A stretch of DNA of 64,000 nucleotides from Propionibacteriaceae bacterium (GTDB lineage: Bacteria; Actinomycetota; Actinomycetes; Propionibacteriales; Propionibacteriaceae). Positions 27,095-35,679 of the stretch are shown piece after piece (the first letter of the stretch is position 1; every line of letters starts with the position of its first letter). The position numbers were made by a program, and so were the translations under genes. The notes under the pieces are model-generated. The model was given only the letters and a program-made list of their open reading frames with translations. It ran no database searches and had not been told where the DNA came from. The stretch spans positions 124,001-188,000 of the forward strand of contig JADKFR010000004.1 in the NCBI GenBank assembly GCA_016717345.1. Direction: 5' to 3'.

Positions 27095-28519
27095 ATGACT
27101 GCCACCGAGATTCAGGATCTGCCCACCATCACCCAACAGCTGTCGGGCTGGGGTCGTACCTCCCCGACGGTTTCCCAGGTGCTCACCACCGGTGACCCTG
27201 AGGTGATCATGACGGCCGTGCGGGCCGTCGCCGAACACAACGCCACCTCGCCTGCCCACCTGCGCCGCGGAATCCTCGCGCGCGGGCTCGGACGTTCGTA
27301 CGGTGACGTCGCCCAGAACGCCGGCGGAATCGTCGTCGACATGACCGCGCTGAACCGCATCCACTCCATCGACGCTGCGACCGCGACCGTCGACCTGGAC
27401 GCCGGGGTGAGCCTTGACGAGCTGATGCGGGCCGCCCTGCCGCATGGCTTGTGGGTCTCGGTGCTGCCCGGCACCCGCCAGGTCACCATCGGTGGTGCGA
27501 TCGGGTGCGACGTCCACGGCAAGAACCACCACAGCGCCGGCTCCTTCGGCAGCCACGTCGCGTCGATGGAACTCCTGGTCGCCGACGGGCGAGTGCTGCA
27601 CCTCACCCCGCAGGGTACGCCGGACGACCCGGACGCCAGCATCTTCTGGGCCACCGTGGGTGGGGTCGGCCTGACCGGCATCATCCTGCGGGTCACTCTC
27701 AGCATGACCCGCACCGAAACCGCCTACTTCGTGGCCGACGGGGTCGTCACCAAGACCCTCGACGAGACGATCGCCGTCCACTCCGACGGCTCGGAGGCCA
27801 ACTACGACTATTCCAGCGCCTGGTTCGACGCGATCTCCCCGGCCCCCAAGCTGGGACGCGCCGCGCTGTCGCGCGGAAACCTGGCCCGGCTGGACCAGTT
27901 GCCGCCCAAGCTCGCGGCGGACCCGCTGGGCTTCCACGCCAAGCCGCTCTTCGAGTTGCCCGACGTCTTCCCCAACGGGCTGGCCAACAAGTTGACCTTC
28001 TCCCTGCTGGGCACGGCGTGGTACGCCAAGAGTGGGAACTACACCAACAAGGTCCAGAGCCTGACCGGCTTCTACCACCCGCTGGACATGTTCAGCGAAT
28101 GGAACCGGGCGTACGGGTCACACGGCTTCCTGCAGTACCAGTTCGTGGTGCCGCCGGCGGCCGTGGCTGAGTTCAAGCGGATCATCGCCGACATCCAGGC
28201 GTCCGGCCACTACTCCTTCCTCAACGTCTTCAAGCTGTTCGGCGAGGGGAACCAGGCTCCGCTCAGCTACCCGATGGCTGGCTGGAACGTCTGTGTGGAC
28301 TTCCCGATCAAGGCCGGCCTGCACGAGTTCCTCGCGGGGCTGGACGCCCGCATCCTCGAGTTCGGCGGCCGGTTGTACACCGCCAAGGATTCCCGCACCA
28401 CCGCGGCGACCTTCCACGCGATGTACCCGCAGATCGACTCCTGGATCGACACCCGTCGCCGGGTCGATCCGGACGCCGTGTTCGCCTCTGACCTTGCTCG
28501 CCGATTGGAGCTGCTGTGA
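27095..28519 (+). CDS. dprE1: Decaprenylphosphoryl-ribose oxidase DprE1
   Basis: The 474-residue FAD enzyme oxidises decaprenylphosphoryl-D-ribose to the 2-keto form, the first step in making the arabinose donor for cell-envelope arabinan. The FAD domain shows GLGRSYGD and GAIGCDVHGKNHH, and the C-terminal ALO-type domain carries GWNVCVDFP. The Cys at residue 400 aligns with the cysteine targeted by benzothiazinones in Mycobacterium, and YTAKDSR contains the expected active-site lysine. It overlaps dprE2 by four bases, the standard gene pair. Its presence suggests arabinose-containing cell-wall polymer in this organism. Confidence 0.95.
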   Translation: MTATEIQDLPTITQQLSGWGRTSPTVSQVLTTGDPEVIMTAVRAVAEHNATSPAHLRRGILARGLGRSYGDVAQNAGGIVVDMTALNRIHSIDAATATVDLDAGVSLDELMRAALPHGLWVSVLPGTRQVTIGGAIGCDVHGKNHHSAGSFGSHVASMELLVADGRVLHLTPQGTPDDPDASIFWATVGGVGLTGIILRVTLSMTRTETAYFVADGVVTKTLDETIAVHSDGSEANYDYSSAWFDAISPAPKLGRAALSRGNLARLDQLPPKLAADPLGFHAKPLFELPDVFPNGLANKLTFSLLGTAWYAKSGNYTNKVQSLTGFYHPLDMFSEWNRAYGSHGFLQYQFVVPPAAVAEFKRIIADIQASGHYSFLNVFKLFGEGNQAPLSYPMAGWNVCVDFPIKAGLHEFLAGLDARILEFGGRLYTAKDSRTTAATFHAMYPQIDSWIDTRRRVDPDAVFASDLARRLELL

Positions 28520-29277
28520 TCGACGCCACCGGAAACCCCCAGACCGTCCTGCTGTGGGGAGGCACGTCCGAGATCGGGCTGGCCATCGTCAAGGAGTACC
28601 TCGCCAAGCAGCCCCTGCGGGTGATCCTCGCTGCGATGCCCGGTGACCCGGCCCTCGGGGAGGCCGTGGCTGACCTGAAGTCCTGCGGAGCGACCGCTGT
28701 CGAGACCCTCGACTTCGACGCCACGGCCTTCGACACCCATCCCGGGATCGCCGACGCCGCCTGGCAGGGTGGGGACGTCGACGTGGTGATCGTGGCCTTC
28801 GGGCTGCTCGGCGACGCTGAACAGCTCTGGCAGGATCAGGCCGCGGCCGTCCAGATCGCCCAGGTCAACTACACCGGCGCTGTCAGCGTCGGGGTGCTGA
28901 CTGGCCAGAAGCTGAAGGCGCAGGGCTACGGGCAGATCATCGTGATGTCGACCGTTGCCGGCGAACTGGTCCGTCGCTCGAACTTCGTCTACGGCTCCAC
29001 CAAGGCCGGTCTCGACGGCTTCTACCGGATGCTGGGGGAGGCGTTGGCGCCCTTCGGCCCCAAGGTGCTGGTGGTTCGGCCGGGCCAGGTGCGGACGCGG
29101 ATGTCGGCCGGGGTGAAGGAAGCCCCGCTGACCGTCAACAAGGAGGATGTCGCCATCCAGGTCGTGGAGGCTGCCCGCAACGGGCAGAAGCTGATCTGGG
29201 CGCCGGCGCCCTTCCAGTTCGTGATGTGGGCCCTCAAGCACGTGCCCGGCCCGATCTTCCGTCGCCTGCCCTTGTGA
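28516..29277 (+). CDS. dprE2: Decaprenylphosphoryl-2-keto-erythropentose reductase DprE2
   Basis: The 253-residue SDR reduces the DprE1 product to decaprenylphosphoryl-arabinose using NADH. It begins at the GTG overlapping the dprE1 stop (28516). The nucleotide motif is WGGTSEIGLAI. Catalytic residues are the serine in MSTVAGE and the YGSTK tyrosine-lysine pair. RPGQVRTRM follows. A hydrophobic C-terminus (WAPAPFQFVMWALKHVPGP) fits membrane association with the lipid substrate. Together with DprE1 it forms the two-step epimerase. Confidence 0.95.
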   Translation: MIDATGNPQTVLLWGGTSEIGLAIVKEYLAKQPLRVILAAMPGDPALGEAVADLKSCGATAVETLDFDATAFDTHPGIADAAWQGGDVDVVIVAFGLLGDAEQLWQDQAAAVQIAQVNYTGAVSVGVLTGQKLKAQGYGQIIVMSTVAGELVRRSNFVYGSTKAGLDGFYRMLGEALAPFGPKVLVVRPGQVRTRMSAGVKEAPLTVNKEDVAIQVVEAARNGQKLIWAPAPFQFVMWALKHVPGPIFRRLPL

Positions 29278-29369
29278 GGATCGCGCGCGCGTGCAGCGGC
29301 GCCCGTCCGCGGGTGGTCACCCGGGTGCGCTGAAGCCGAGCCCTGCGGAATCTGGGTTCAGCCAGGGTC

Positions 29370-30161
29370 TCAGACCCTCAGCTGCGTCCCATCCGGGTGC
29401 GCCAGCGCCCCGAACTCCGCCAGCGCCTCCTGGAGGTCGGCCAACGGCGGGTTGTGGTGGCTGAGGTGGATCGCGACCACCTGGGTCGTCGGGGTCACTG
29501 CCTCGATCGCGCGCAGCTGGTCGACGAGCCGGCCGAAGGTTTCCAGGTGCAGGTGGATCTCGCCGCCGTCGGTCTTGGTGCCGAACGTCTCCTCCAGCAG
29601 CACCGCGTCGAGCCGGGTGCCCCGCAGCGCCGCCAGCGTCCGCGGCGGGAACGGGCCGGTGTCGGTGGCGTACAGCAGGCGCGAACTGCCGTCGTCGACC
29701 AGGTAGAGGACCGCCTTGCCGAAGGCGTGATGCTGGGCCTCCAGCGCGGTCAGTGAATACCCGGCAACGTTGACCTGCTCGCCGGCGGCGACCTCGCGCA
29801 GCGTCACGCTGGTGTCGGCGGGATCCAACCATTGCCCGCAGTGGTCGATCACGGCCGGGGGGCCGATGACCTGGAGCGGCCGACCGTCCACCCAACTGCG
29901 GTACAGCAGGAAGGACGGGTCGAGGTGGTCGTGGTGGGCGTGGCCGATGGCCACCGCCTCGACCTCGGTGAGGTCATGGCCGAAGCGTCCGGCCTGGCGC
30001 GGGGTCTCCGGTCCGCAATCGAGGAGCAGCCGTCCGTCCACCAGGACGGAGGTGTTGCAGCGCACGAGGCCTGACTCGCGGGCGTCGGCGCAGGTGGGGC
30101 AACGGCACCACGGGTTCGGCAGCCCATCGGCCGACCCGGTGCCCAACAACGTGACCAGCAT
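29370..30161 (-). CDS. MBL-fold metallo-hydrolase (PhnP-like)
   Basis: The 263-residue metallo-beta-lactamase-fold protein has HxHxDH at residues 74-79 (HAHHDH), an ATDTGPFP metal-binding aspartate and a late histidine in IHLSHHN. An extra cluster near the N-terminus (WCRCPTC, Cys 19, 21, 24) resembles the structural zinc site of PhnP-type phosphodiesterases. The combination suggests a cyclic phosphodiester hydrolase or a related enzyme, but the substrate is not evident. It starts at ATG 30161 and points toward dprE2 convergently. Residues CNTSVLVDGRLLLDCG fit the family. Confidence 0.85.
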   Translation of the reverse strand: MLVTLLGTGSADGLPNPWCRCPTCADARESGLVRCNTSVLVDGRLLLDCGPETPRQAGRFGHDLTEVEAVAIGHAHHDHLDPSFLLYRSWVDGRPLQVIGPPAVIDHCGQWLDPADTSVTLREVAAGEQVNVAGYSLTALEAQHHAFGKAVLYLVDDGSSRLLYATDTGPFPPRTLAALRGTRLDAVLLEETFGTKTDGGEIHLHLETFGRLVDQLRAIEAVTPTTQVVAIHLSHHNPPLADLQEALAEFGALAHPDGTQLRV

Positions 30162-30189
30162 GGCCGCACTCTAGACACCCTGACACGTC

Positions 30190-30220
30190 AGGCGGCCCCG
30201 CCTCGCTGGCGGGGCCGCCT
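30190..30220. terminator. GC-rich hairpin upstream of MBL gene
   Basis: A perfect 13-bp stem (AGGCGGCCCCGCC at 30190-30202, complement at 30208-30220) has a TCGCT loop. It lies 29 bases before the leftward MBL start, so it could be in its leader or insulate it from the dioxygenase promoter. No T tract is seen. Confidence 0.6.
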
Positions 30221-30364
30221 GGGAGCCTGCTAGAGGGGGAATCTGGGCTGCTCGTCATCTGCCTCCTGGTGGTTGGTGTGTCCTGCTGAGAAGAACTCTC
30301 GTCTCCGGGACTGTGCAGGTGCCCATCCGTGGCTGGGAGTCCGCTGCGGGAATTCCAGTGTATA

Positions 30365-30378
30365 GTTGAACTATCAAC
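30365..30378. promoter_or_regulatory. Dyad in front of the VOC dioxygenase
   Basis: GTTGA (30365-30369) and TCAAC (30374-30378) form a dyad 15 bases before the start at 30394 and just ahead of the GGAGGA ribosome-binding site. In other bacteria, VOC ring-cleavage proteins are often controlled by MarR-type repressors binding such dyads. No regulator lies next to this gene, so the identity is open. Confidence 0.45.
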
Positions 30379-30393
30379 AACTTTGGAGGATTG

Positions 30394-31326
30394 ATGAGCC
30401 CCGCGACCACCCTGCCGTCCGACACCACGATGGGACGCGTCGGCCTGGTGGTCGGCGATCTGGACGCCATGACGCGGTTCTACCGCGACGTGCTGCTGCT
30501 GGAGGTGCTCCAGCAGGGCACCGACTCGGTCAGCCTCGGACGGCGGGGCCCGACCGGCGCCCCGGACGTCCTGGTCACCTTGAACCATCGGCCCGACCTG
30601 CCCAAGGGGGAGCGTCGCAGCGCCGGGCTCTTTCACACGGCGCTGCTTCACCCGGACGCCGCCGGCCTGGCGACCGCCCTGGCGTCCGTGGCCGTCCACG
30701 CGCCGCAGCTTTTCACCGGGGCCGGAGACCATCACGTTTCACAGGCGTTCTACCTCGACGATCCCGAAGGCAACGGGGTCGAGCTGTACGTCGACCGCCC
30801 GCGGGAGCACTGGCTGCACCGCAACGGACGGATCTTCATGACCACCGAGTACATCGACCCCCATGCCTTCCTTGCCGAGCACCTCACGGACGCAGGACGC
30901 GACCTCGTCGAAACCGCCCCTGACCAACGGCGGGGGCTGGCCTCGCTGGGGGCGCAGGTGGTGGGCCACGTCCACCTCAAGGTCGGCTCCACCGCCGAGG
31001 CGAAGGCCTTCTACGTCGACAAGCTCGGCTTCGAGGTCACCGCCGAAGTGCCCGGAGCACTGTTCGTCTCCGCCGGCGGCTACCACCATCACCTGGCGAT
31101 GAACACCTGGCAGTCCGAGGGGGTGGGCCTGCGCGCCCCGGGGCTCGGGCTCGGGCTGGTGACCGTCCAGGTCCCGTCCTACGCACTAGTGCGCATGGCC
31201 GAGGACGGCGTCCTGCGTGATGCTGGAGCCCACGAGGGGCCTTCTTCGGGGGCGGAGGTCGCCGGTGCCCTTGAGTTGCTGGACCCGTGGGGAAACCTGG
31301 TCAGGATTCAGCCTCAAGCGAGCTGA
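30394..31326 (+). CDS. Extradiol dioxygenase-like VOC protein (CatE type)
   Basis: The 310-residue protein has two vicinal-oxygen-chelate modules. The start is ATG 30394 with GGAGGA nine bases upstream. The first module has GLVVGDLDAMTRFYRDVL and the second GHVHLKVGSTAEAKAFYVD, supplying a metal histidine. A later DHHVSQAFYLDDPEGNGVEL segment and GYHHHLAMNTW fit the CatE/YfiE ring-cleavage family. Such enzymes cleave catechols and quinone-derived compounds. There is no other aromatic-degradation gene nearby, so a detoxification role is as plausible as catabolism. Confidence 0.8.
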   Translation: MSPATTLPSDTTMGRVGLVVGDLDAMTRFYRDVLLLEVLQQGTDSVSLGRRGPTGAPDVLVTLNHRPDLPKGERRSAGLFHTALLHPDAAGLATALASVAVHAPQLFTGAGDHHVSQAFYLDDPEGNGVELYVDRPREHWLHRNGRIFMTTEYIDPHAFLAEHLTDAGRDLVETAPDQRRGLASLGAQVVGHVHLKVGSTAEAKAFYVDKLGFEVTAEVPGALFVSAGGYHHHLAMNTWQSEGVGLRAPGLGLGLVTVQVPSYALVRMAEDGVLRDAGAHEGPSSGAEVAGALELLDPWGNLVRIQPQAS

Positions 31327-31389
31327 GCAGGTCGTCGTGGCGGATGCGGTGGGTGGCTGCGTCCGCCACGAACCTGTCTCTCGCCCCTG

Positions 31390-32259
31390 TCACGTGATGG
31401 ACGGGAACCCGACGGCGTTCGCCAGCACGCTGGTCACCTCAGGGTCATGACGCAGCCGCTGCCCGTCCAGGCTCACCACCGGCAGTACGCCGCGAATCGC
31501 CGAGACCAACCAGAGCCCATCGCAGTCGCCGACCTCGTCGCCGTGAAGCATGCGTTGCCCGCTGCCGACGCCGTTGCTGCCCGCCGCGGTGAACAGGGCG
31601 GCGATGGTCACCGACGGCAGCACCCCGGTCGGCCCGAAGGGGATCGTCCAGAGCTGGTCGTCGCAGGCGAACAGCACGCCGGCGGTCGGCCCCTCGAGCA
31701 GGTAGCCGTCGCTGGAGCGGAAGATCGCCTCGTCCACCCCGCGCGCGGACGCCTCGCGGCGCGCCGCCACGTTGACGGCGTACGCCAGCGTCTTGACGCC
31801 GCCCAGCAGCCAGGGGGCGTCGGTGAACGCGTCGCTGCGGTAGCCGCGATCCAAAGAGACCGCGCTGACCCCGCGACGGACGCGTGCCGCGTCGGGGGTG
31901 GTGGTGATGGTGAGGTATGCGACGGGGGAGCTCGGGCGGGACTCCAGTCCTCGGGTCAGGACGAACTTGCAGACCGCCTCGGCGGATCCCGTCCAGGCTT
32001 GCAGGGCCTCGCCCACCAGAGCTTCCCATTCCCCGGTGTCCGGCCCGTCGATTCCCAACGCGTCCGCGGAGCGCTGGAGTCGGGCGAGATGCTCGGCCAG
32101 GTAGTGCACGCGTGGCCCGTCCGGGCCGCTGGTGACCCGGGCGGCGTCGAAGCAACCATCGCCTCGGGTGACGCCCAGGTCGTCCGCGCTGAGCAAAGGG
32201 AACTCGACCGGGACGACGCCGCGCCCGAGGACGGCCAACAGTTGAGGGGTCGGAGTCAC
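31390..32259 (-). CDS. pabC: Aminodeoxychorismate lyase-like class IV aminotransferase
   Basis: This 289-residue fold-type IV PLP enzyme has the PLP lysine in LLGGVKTLAYAVN and the DEAIFRSSDGYLLEG segment whose glutamate binds PLP. TAGVLF and GPTGVLPSVT follow. It best fits 4-amino-4-deoxychorismate lyase, which releases pyruvate to give p-aminobenzoate for folate synthesis, and it contains DDLGVTRGDGCFDAARV near the N-terminus. Branched-chain or D-amino acid aminotransferases share the fold, so specificity is not certain. No pabA or pabB gene lies nearby. Confidence 0.8.
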   Translation of the reverse strand: MTPTPQLLAVLGRGVVPVEFPLLSADDLGVTRGDGCFDAARVTSGPDGPRVHYLAEHLARLQRSADALGIDGPDTGEWEALVGEALQAWTGSAEAVCKFVLTRGLESRPSSPVAYLTITTTPDAARVRRGVSAVSLDRGYRSDAFTDAPWLLGGVKTLAYAVNVAARREASARGVDEAIFRSSDGYLLEGPTAGVLFACDDQLWTIPFGPTGVLPSVTIAALFTAAGSNGVGSGQRMLHGDEVGDCDGLWLVSAIRGVLPVVSLDGQRLRHDPEVTSVLANAVGFPSIT

Positions 32260-32331
32260 AGACCTCAGCCTAGGCCGTGGCTTCGGTCGTGCGGCGTTCG
32301 CCGGGCGCAGGCGTCAACCCTGCGCAGGCGT

Positions 32332-32733
32332 TCAGCTGGGCGTGAGTTCGCTGATCAACTTCTCGACCCGCGCCCGGATCTCGTCGCGGATCGGACGGAC
32401 GGCCTCGATGCCCTGGCCGGCCGGGTCTTCGAGGACCCAGTCCTCATAGCGCTTGCCAGGGTAGAAGGGGCAGGTGTCGCCACACCCCATGGTGATCACG
32501 ACGTCCGATTCCTTCACCGCGTCGGTGGTGAGCAGCTTGGGCTGCTCGGCGGCGATGTCGATCCCCTCTTCGGCCATGGCAGCGACCGCCGCCGGATTGA
32601 TCGAGGCGGCGGGTGCGGAGCCGGCCGACAGCACCTCGATCCGGTCCTTGCCCAGGTGGCGCAGGTAGCCGGCGGCCATCTGGGAGCGTCCGGCGTTGTG
32701 GACGCAGACGAACAGGACGGTGGGTTTGCTCAT
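32332..32733 (-). CDS. arsC: Arsenate reductase, low-molecular-weight phosphatase type
   Basis: The 133-residue enzyme starts at ATG 32733. The CX5R catalytic loop is Cys10 to Arg16 (CVHNAGR). Near residue 82, MGCGDTCPFYPGK and EDWVLEDPAGQ fit the actinobacterial mycothiol/mycoredoxin- or thioredoxin-dependent arsenate reductase group. It reduces arsenate to arsenite. It is divergent from the ArsR-ArsC fusion gene at 32815, with a short operator-like region between. No arsenite exporter is in this window, so either export is encoded elsewhere or the locus is partial. Confidence 0.9.
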   Translation of the reverse strand: MSKPTVLFVCVHNAGRSQMAAGYLRHLGKDRIEVLSAGSAPAASINPAAVAAMAEEGIDIAAEQPKLLTTDAVKESDVVITMGCGDTCPFYPGKRYEDWVLEDPAGQGIEAVRPIRDEIRARVEKLISELTPS

Positions 32734-32769
32734 GTGGTGACTCCCCGGGTGGTGTGGTTGACCTTCATA

Positions 32770-32788
32770 ATAGATCAACTATCATTGA
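32770..32788. promoter_or_regulatory. ArsR-type operator candidate
   Basis: ATAG (32770-32773) faces CTAT (32779-32782), and ATCAA (32774-32778) faces TTGA (32785-32788). The overlapping dyads are AT-rich in a GC-rich setting and lie between divergent arsC and arsR-arsC genes. ArsR proteins typically bind ATCAA-type half-sites; use here is inferred. Confidence 0.5.
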
Positions 32789-32814
32789 GTCAATCGTGAG
32801 GGAGGCGAAGGCGG

Positions 32815-33480
32815 ATGTCAACCGGGCAGTTGGACGCCAGGGCTCGCGCGTACGCCGCGCTCGGAGACCCCTCACGGCTGGCGATCGTCGACCTGCTGGC
32901 CCGGACTGACCTCTCCTCGGGCGAACTCGGCGCGCGCCTCGACCTCCCGACGAATCTGATGGCGCACCACCTGCAGGTCCTCGAACTGGCCGGACTGATC
33001 ACCCGCCGCCGCTCCGAAGGGGACGGGCGGCGCAGCTACGTCCGGCTCACCCGGGCCTGCCATGACCTGATCGGGCAGCCGCCGGCGCCGCGCCCCCACC
33101 GGCTGGCGTTCGTCTGCTCCCAGAACTCAGCGCGCTCCCAACTCGCCGAGGCCTACTGGCGGACGGTGAGCGACGTCCCAGCCGTCTCGGGTGGCACCCA
33201 CCCCGCGAGCGGGGTCCATCCCCAGGCCGTGGCGACCGGCCGGCGCCACGGCCTCGACCTGTCGATGGCCCGACCCAAGTTGGCCTGCGAGGTGCTCGCC
33301 GGTGACGAACTCGTCGTGGCCGTCTGCGACCGCGCCTACGAGGAGCTCGGCACCAGCCCGCTGCACTGGTCCGTCCCCGACCCGGCCGGAGCCGAGGACA
33401 CGGACGCCTTTGAGCACGCCTACGACGACCTCACCGACCGGATCACCCGGCTCGCCGCCAGCTTCTCGGTCCCAGCCTGA
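32815..33480 (+). CDS. ArsR regulator fused to ArsC-like phosphatase domain
   Basis: This is a 221-residue two-domain protein. Residues 1-85 are an ArsR winged helix (YAALGDPSRLAIVDLL, then LDLPTNLMAHHLQVLELAGL). Residues about 95-215 are a low-molecular-weight phosphatase/arsenate reductase domain with a CX5R loop (CSQNSAR) and a VPDPAG general-acid loop. The two halves are joined by a short Pro/Arg linker. Such a fusion could couple sensing of arsenic oxyanions with catalysis, or use the phosphatase fold as a sensor. The start has GAGGGAGG upstream. It is divergent from a stand-alone arsC. Confidence 0.9.
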   Translation: MSTGQLDARARAYAALGDPSRLAIVDLLARTDLSSGELGARLDLPTNLMAHHLQVLELAGLITRRRSEGDGRRSYVRLTRACHDLIGQPPAPRPHRLAFVCSQNSARSQLAEAYWRTVSDVPAVSGGTHPASGVHPQAVATGRRHGLDLSMARPKLACEVLAGDELVVAVCDRAYEELGTSPLHWSVPDPAGAEDTDAFEHAYDDLTDRITRLAASFSVPA

Positions 33481-33495
33481 GCCTTGCCCGCGGGC

Positions 33496-34356
33496 TCAGC
33501 GGGTGAGGCCCACCGGGCAGTGGGCATGGGCCAACACGCCGCGAATCGAGCCGCCCAGGGCCGCCCGATCGTGGTGGACCCCGAGGATCAGCAGGTCGAC
33601 CTCCCGGCTCACCCCGACCAGAGCGTCCACCGGGTCGCCGAGGAGGACCTCGAGCTCCACGTCCAGGTCAGGATGCTTGCCTCGCAGCGGGCTGAGCTGA
33701 TGATTGAGATCCGTGGTCGCGGCCGACACGAAGTCGGCTCCCTCGATCCCCAGCGTCTCGGGAACCACGTGAACGACCCGCAGCCGTGCCTGACGCAGCA
33801 TCGCCTCGCTGGCTCCCCACTCCAGGGCCGACTCATCGATCGGCCACGTGCTCACCGCGACGGCCACCGTCCGCAGCCCACCCGTCTTATGCGGGGTCGA
33901 AGCCGCCGAAATGACGATCACCGGGCAACCGGCGTGAACCACGACCGCCACGCTGGTGGAGCCGACGAACATGCGCTCCAGTCCTGTCAGCGAGCGCCGT
34001 CCCACCACCATGAGGTCGGCCTTGTCACTGAGGTCGGCCAGCACGACTCTGGGCCGTCCGATCAGGACGTCGGACGTCACGCGATCGGCGGGGAACCCCT
34101 CCGTGGACAGCAGGTCCAAGGCTTCGGCGATCTTGGCCTCACCCGCCAGGCGCAACTTCTCCGGGGTCAACACCAACTCCCATAAGCCGCTGACCGTGTC
34201 GGTGTCATCGACCACGTGGACGACCCACAGGTCAGCTCCGCTGGCCAAGGCCTCGTTCATCGCATACCGGACGGCTCGCAGGCTGTCCTTCGATCCGTCC
34301 ACGCCCACCAGGATCCGGGGACGGCCGGTGCCAGAACCCTTCTCGCTCTCGCTCAT
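33496..34356 (-). CDS. Tandem-domain universal stress protein
   Basis: The 286-residue protein contains two UspA domains: residues about 12-150 (ILVGVDGSKDSLRAVRYA, ending with GSTSVAVVVHAGCPVIVI) and about 160-286 (VAVAVSTWPIDESALEW, ending GSIRGVLAHAHCPVGL). The first has the G-2x-G-9x-G(S/T) type ATP-binding pattern. The start is ATG 34356; the frame further upstream runs into the next gene. Tandem USPs are common in actinobacteria, where they are tied to hypoxia or dormancy responses. No direct target is indicated. Confidence 0.9.
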   Translation of the reverse strand: MSESEKGSGTGRPRILVGVDGSKDSLRAVRYAMNEALASGADLWVVHVVDDTDTVSGLWELVLTPEKLRLAGEAKIAEALDLLSTEGFPADRVTSDVLIGRPRVVLADLSDKADLMVVGRRSLTGLERMFVGSTSVAVVVHAGCPVIVISAASTPHKTGGLRTVAVAVSTWPIDESALEWGASEAMLRQARLRVVHVVPETLGIEGADFVSAATTDLNHQLSPLRGKHPDLDVELEVLLGDPVDALVGVSREVDLLILGVHHDRAALGGSIRGVLAHAHCPVGLTR

Positions 34357-34459
34357 GATTCGACGATTCTCCTTCCGGCCGGTGCCGTCAAGCCCTCTCC
34401 CGAGTTGGCAGCCGCCGGCTTCGTCAGCGGGGCGGTCCGGGCGCCGCTGAGGCGGGGAA

Positions 34460-35398
34460 TCAGCCCTGATGCCCGTCCGCGAGTTGGCCTGTGAGCCAGT
34501 CAAGGGAGCGCTGCCAGTAGGCCCGCGCCACGGCGGTGTGGGGTGCCACCGTCTCGAAGGCATGCGGGGCCCCGGGGACCACGTCCAGCACGCAGGCGAC
34601 TCCGGCGGCGCGCAGGGAGGCGGCGTAGGCGAGGTTCTCGGCGTGGAACAACTCGATGTCGCCGGTGCCGATCCAGGCCGGCGGCAGGCCGGAGAAGTCA
34701 GTCCGGCGAGCCGGGACGGCCGCGACGGGAACCTCGGGGGACCCCGGCGCAGCGCCGAGGTAGGCCTGCCAGCCCACCCGGTTGGCCCGGTTGTCCCACA
34801 GGAGGTGCCCGATCCGATCCAGTGCCCGGTCCCCGGCGGTCCGGTCGTCCAGCATCGGGCAGAAGAGCCACTGCGCCGCCGGTTGGACCCCGCCGTCGTC
34901 GTGAAGGCGTTGCACGAGGCCGGCCGCCAGCCCGCCCCCGGCGCTCTGCCCGCCGACAGCGACCCGCGCCGGGTCGATCCCGCGCTCGGCCGAGTGCTGC
35001 TGCAGCCACTGCCAGGCCTGGCGGCAATCCTCCAGCGGGGTCGGGAAGGGGTATTCCGGGGCCAGGCGGTAGTCGACGGACACGACGACCACGTCCAGGT
35101 CCCGTGCGATCGTGAAGCAGCGGCCGTCATCCTGCGAGGCGGCCCCGATCACCATGCCGCCGCCGTGGATCCAGAGCACCGCCGCCCCCGAACCGCCGTT
35201 GTCCGGCGTGTACACGCGCAGGTCGCCGGCCCCCCGTTGGGCGACCGTTTCGAGCCGGACGCCGGCCGGAGCCTTGGTGTGGGGGATGAGCGGGAACGCG
35301 ACCCGGGCCAGCTTCACCAGGCCGGGATGGCCGACGGGAGTCGTCCGCACGAACCGGTAGGCAGGACGCAACTCCGGATTCACCTGGGACAGCCGCAT
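34460..35398 (-). CDS. Alpha/beta hydrolase, hormone-sensitive-lipase family
   Basis: The 312-residue esterase starts at ATG 35398 (MRLSQVNPELRPAYRFV) with a GGGAAGG site upstream; the longer open frame is rejected. It has the oxyanion motif HGGG (LWIHGGGMVIG), the nucleophile in GGQSAGGGLAAG, an aspartate near IGTGDIELF, and a histidine in GAPHAFE. This is the HSL/carboxylesterase family, hydrolysing short- to medium-chain esters. No signal peptide is visible, so it is cytoplasmic. Its position next to glnA1 has no obvious functional meaning. Confidence 0.9.
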   Translation of the reverse strand: MRLSQVNPELRPAYRFVRTTPVGHPGLVKLARVAFPLIPHTKAPAGVRLETVAQRGAGDLRVYTPDNGGSGAAVLWIHGGGMVIGAASQDDGRCFTIARDLDVVVVSVDYRLAPEYPFPTPLEDCRQAWQWLQQHSAERGIDPARVAVGGQSAGGGLAAGLVQRLHDDGGVQPAAQWLFCPMLDDRTAGDRALDRIGHLLWDNRANRVGWQAYLGAAPGSPEVPVAAVPARRTDFSGLPPAWIGTGDIELFHAENLAYAASLRAAGVACVLDVVPGAPHAFETVAPHTAVARAYWQRSLDWLTGQLADGHQG

Positions 35399-35584
35399 GC
35401 TGGAACCTTCCCCTGATATCGGTGTTGCCGGGTCAGCACGGCCGGCACCCCCGGGAGCGGGTCGGTCCCACGCTAGCGGAGGCTGCACCATCGGCTTCGC
35501 CGGGAGGGGCGGCCGAGCCCGATTGCCCCCCGCCGGGCCCGACTGGAGAAGGCGATGAGTCATGGCCCGCTCGGCAGACAGCAG

Positions 35585-35634
35585 AAGTCCGCACGAGCAG
35601 CGATCGCGGGTGCTCTCACTGCTCGTGCGGACTT
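35585..35634 (-). terminator. Long inverted repeat downstream of glnA1
   Basis: A perfect 16-bp stem (AAGTCCGCACGAGCAG at 35585-35600, complement at 35619-35634) encloses 18 bases. It follows the leftward glnA1 stop at 35680 and precedes the esterase, fitting termination of glnA1 transcription. Confidence 0.7.
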
Positions 35635-35679
35635 CAGTGGTTCAGGGTGCGGCTTGCCGCACCTGAGGAGGGATCGAAC

